Translations under genes and position numbers: made by a program
NCBI GenBank assembly: GCA_965371355.1
Contig: CBDUYD010000146.1
Span: forward strand, 1-7,310
Direction: 5' to 3'
Length of the DNA: 7,310 nt
Source: JASJHI01 sp965371355
GTDB taxonomy: Bacteria > Actinomycetota > Acidimicrobiia > Acidimicrobiales > Ilumatobacteraceae
The notes under the pieces: generated by a model
Told to the model about the DNA's origin: nothing
The model's input: the letters and a program-made list of their open reading frames with translations, nothing else
The model's database searches: none
Shown: positions 6,862 through 7,310 of the stretch, one piece after another
Layout: each line of letters opens with the position of its first letter
Position numbering within the stretch: the stretch's first letter is position 1

Positions 6862-6912
6862 TCACCGGGCACGGGGCAGCGGGCGCCCGGCACCGCCCGA
6901 CCGGCGTCCGCG

Positions 6913-6918
6913 TAGGAT
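6913..6918 (+). promoter_or_regulatory. Candidate -10 box (TAGGAT) of a leaderless VOC gene
   Basis: TAGGAT closely matches the actinobacterial -10 consensus and ends seven bases before the ATG at 6926, so transcription probably begins at or within a base or two of the start codon. No Shine-Dalgarno lies between. No clear -35 box is seen in the GC-rich sequence upstream. The run TAGGATCCGACGCATG closely parallels TAGCGTCCGGCGGCATG at 3512. Confidence 0.55.
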
Positions 6919-6925
6919 CCGACGC

Positions 6926-7310
6926 ATGACCTCCGAGATGTTGACCGACGGCATGGACCATGTCGCCACGATCACCGAGGACTCCGATCGGCTCCAACGC
7001 TTCTACATCGAGGTCTTCGGTGCCACCGTCGAGCGCGACGGACCCGAGTTCCCGGGTGGGCCGAGGATGACGATCCTCAACATCGGCCCTGCGACCGAGC
7101 TCAACGTGTTCGAGATCGAGGACAACACCGAGGCCCAACGTCAGGTACCGATGTTCGGGCGCGGACGGATCGACCACATCGGTCTGCACGCCGCGAGCCT
7201 CGACGCGTTCGCGCAGATCCGTGAACGCCTGATCGCGGCGGGCGCCTCAGACGGAACGGTCACCGAGTTCGGGCGGAAGCTGTCGATCTTCTTCCGCGAC
7301 CCCGACGAGA
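6926..7310 (+). CDS. VOC (vicinal oxygen chelate) family protein, glyoxalase/dioxygenase-like, 3' end outside window
   Basis: 128 codons of an open frame that runs off the right edge. The start GMDHVATITEDSDRLQRFYIEVFGATVE is the typical first beta-alpha-beta unit of VOC proteins: a metal-binding His12 on the first strand, then a helix and the FY-x-x-x-FG pattern. A second unit gives RIDHIGLHAASLDAFAQIRERL, with His84 as the likely second metal ligand. KLSIFFRDPDE at the edge is the usual FxDPD turn; the third metal ligand (normally a Glu a few residues on) would lie just past the window. Members include glyoxalase I, extradiol dioxygenases, epimerases and resistance proteins, so the reaction is not predictable here. 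ATG 6926 is chosen for its -10 box. In-frame ATGs at codons 5 and 10 are possible alternatives, and codon 10 would leave only the core. The gene is divergent from the methyltransferase-ligase pair. Confidence 0.85.
   Translation, partial: MTSEMLTDGMDHVATITEDSDRLQRFYIEVFGATVERDGPEFPGGPRMTILNIGPATELNVFEIEDNTEAQRQVPMFGRGRIDHIGLHAASLDAFAQIRERLIAAGASDGTVTEFGRKLSIFFRDPDE

Noticed and set aside
5981..7189. A 402-codon minus-strand frame spanning the methyltransferase, the divergent region and the VOC gene
   Set aside because: It crosses two well-supported genes and their promoter region, and its product turns into Arg/Pro-rich sequence without motifs.

Overview
The window looks like an ordinary stretch of chromosome from a high-GC bacterium, most likely an actinobacterium. 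The base composition, G/C-ending codons, GTG and TTG starts, overlapping nuo genes and apparent leaderless promoters all fit this. Acidimicrobiia is a reasonable guess, but it rests on general style and not on a marker gene. I see no RNA gene, CRISPR array, phage, insertion sequence or other mobile element.

Layout. (1) Positions 1-3412, plus strand: the 3' end of the respiratory complex I operon, with the C-terminus of nuoL, complete nuoM and complete nuoN. The genes overlap by 4 bp (GTGA) and 1 bp (TGATG), so they are probably translationally coupled. They encode the three antiporter-like, proton-pumping membrane subunits of NADH:quinone oxidoreductase. (2) Positions 3413-3550: a short intergenic stretch with a perfect 14-bp inverted repeat just after nuoN, a candidate -10 box, and an 11-codon reading frame that starts like a leaderless gene. 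(3) Positions 3551-4375, plus strand: a Cof-type HAD phosphatase with a TTG start that overlaps the end of the 11-codon frame. (4) Positions 4376-4421: a 46-bp convergent gap with an imperfect 16-bp tandem duplication that runs into the ligase stop codon. (5) Positions 4422-6849, minus strand: a probable two-gene operon, transcribed methyltransferase first and AMP-forming acyl-CoA ligase second, with a 37-bp gap. (6) Positions 6850-6925: a 76-bp divergent promoter region. (7) Position 6926 to the window end, plus strand: the start of a VOC (glyoxalase/dioxygenase superfamily) protein, cut by the window edge.

How the genes work together: only the nuo genes have a firm joint role (proton translocation coupled to NADH oxidation). 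The ligase and methyltransferase are probably co-transcribed and the VOC gene shares their promoter region. This could be a small catabolic or modification locus for an acyl or aromatic acid, but no substrate can be read from the sequence.

I did not find a convincing undescribed system. The best leads are small-scale: the inverted repeat behind nuoN, the leaderless-looking 11-codon frame overlapping the HAD start, and the near-identical -10/start layout before that frame and the VOC gene.
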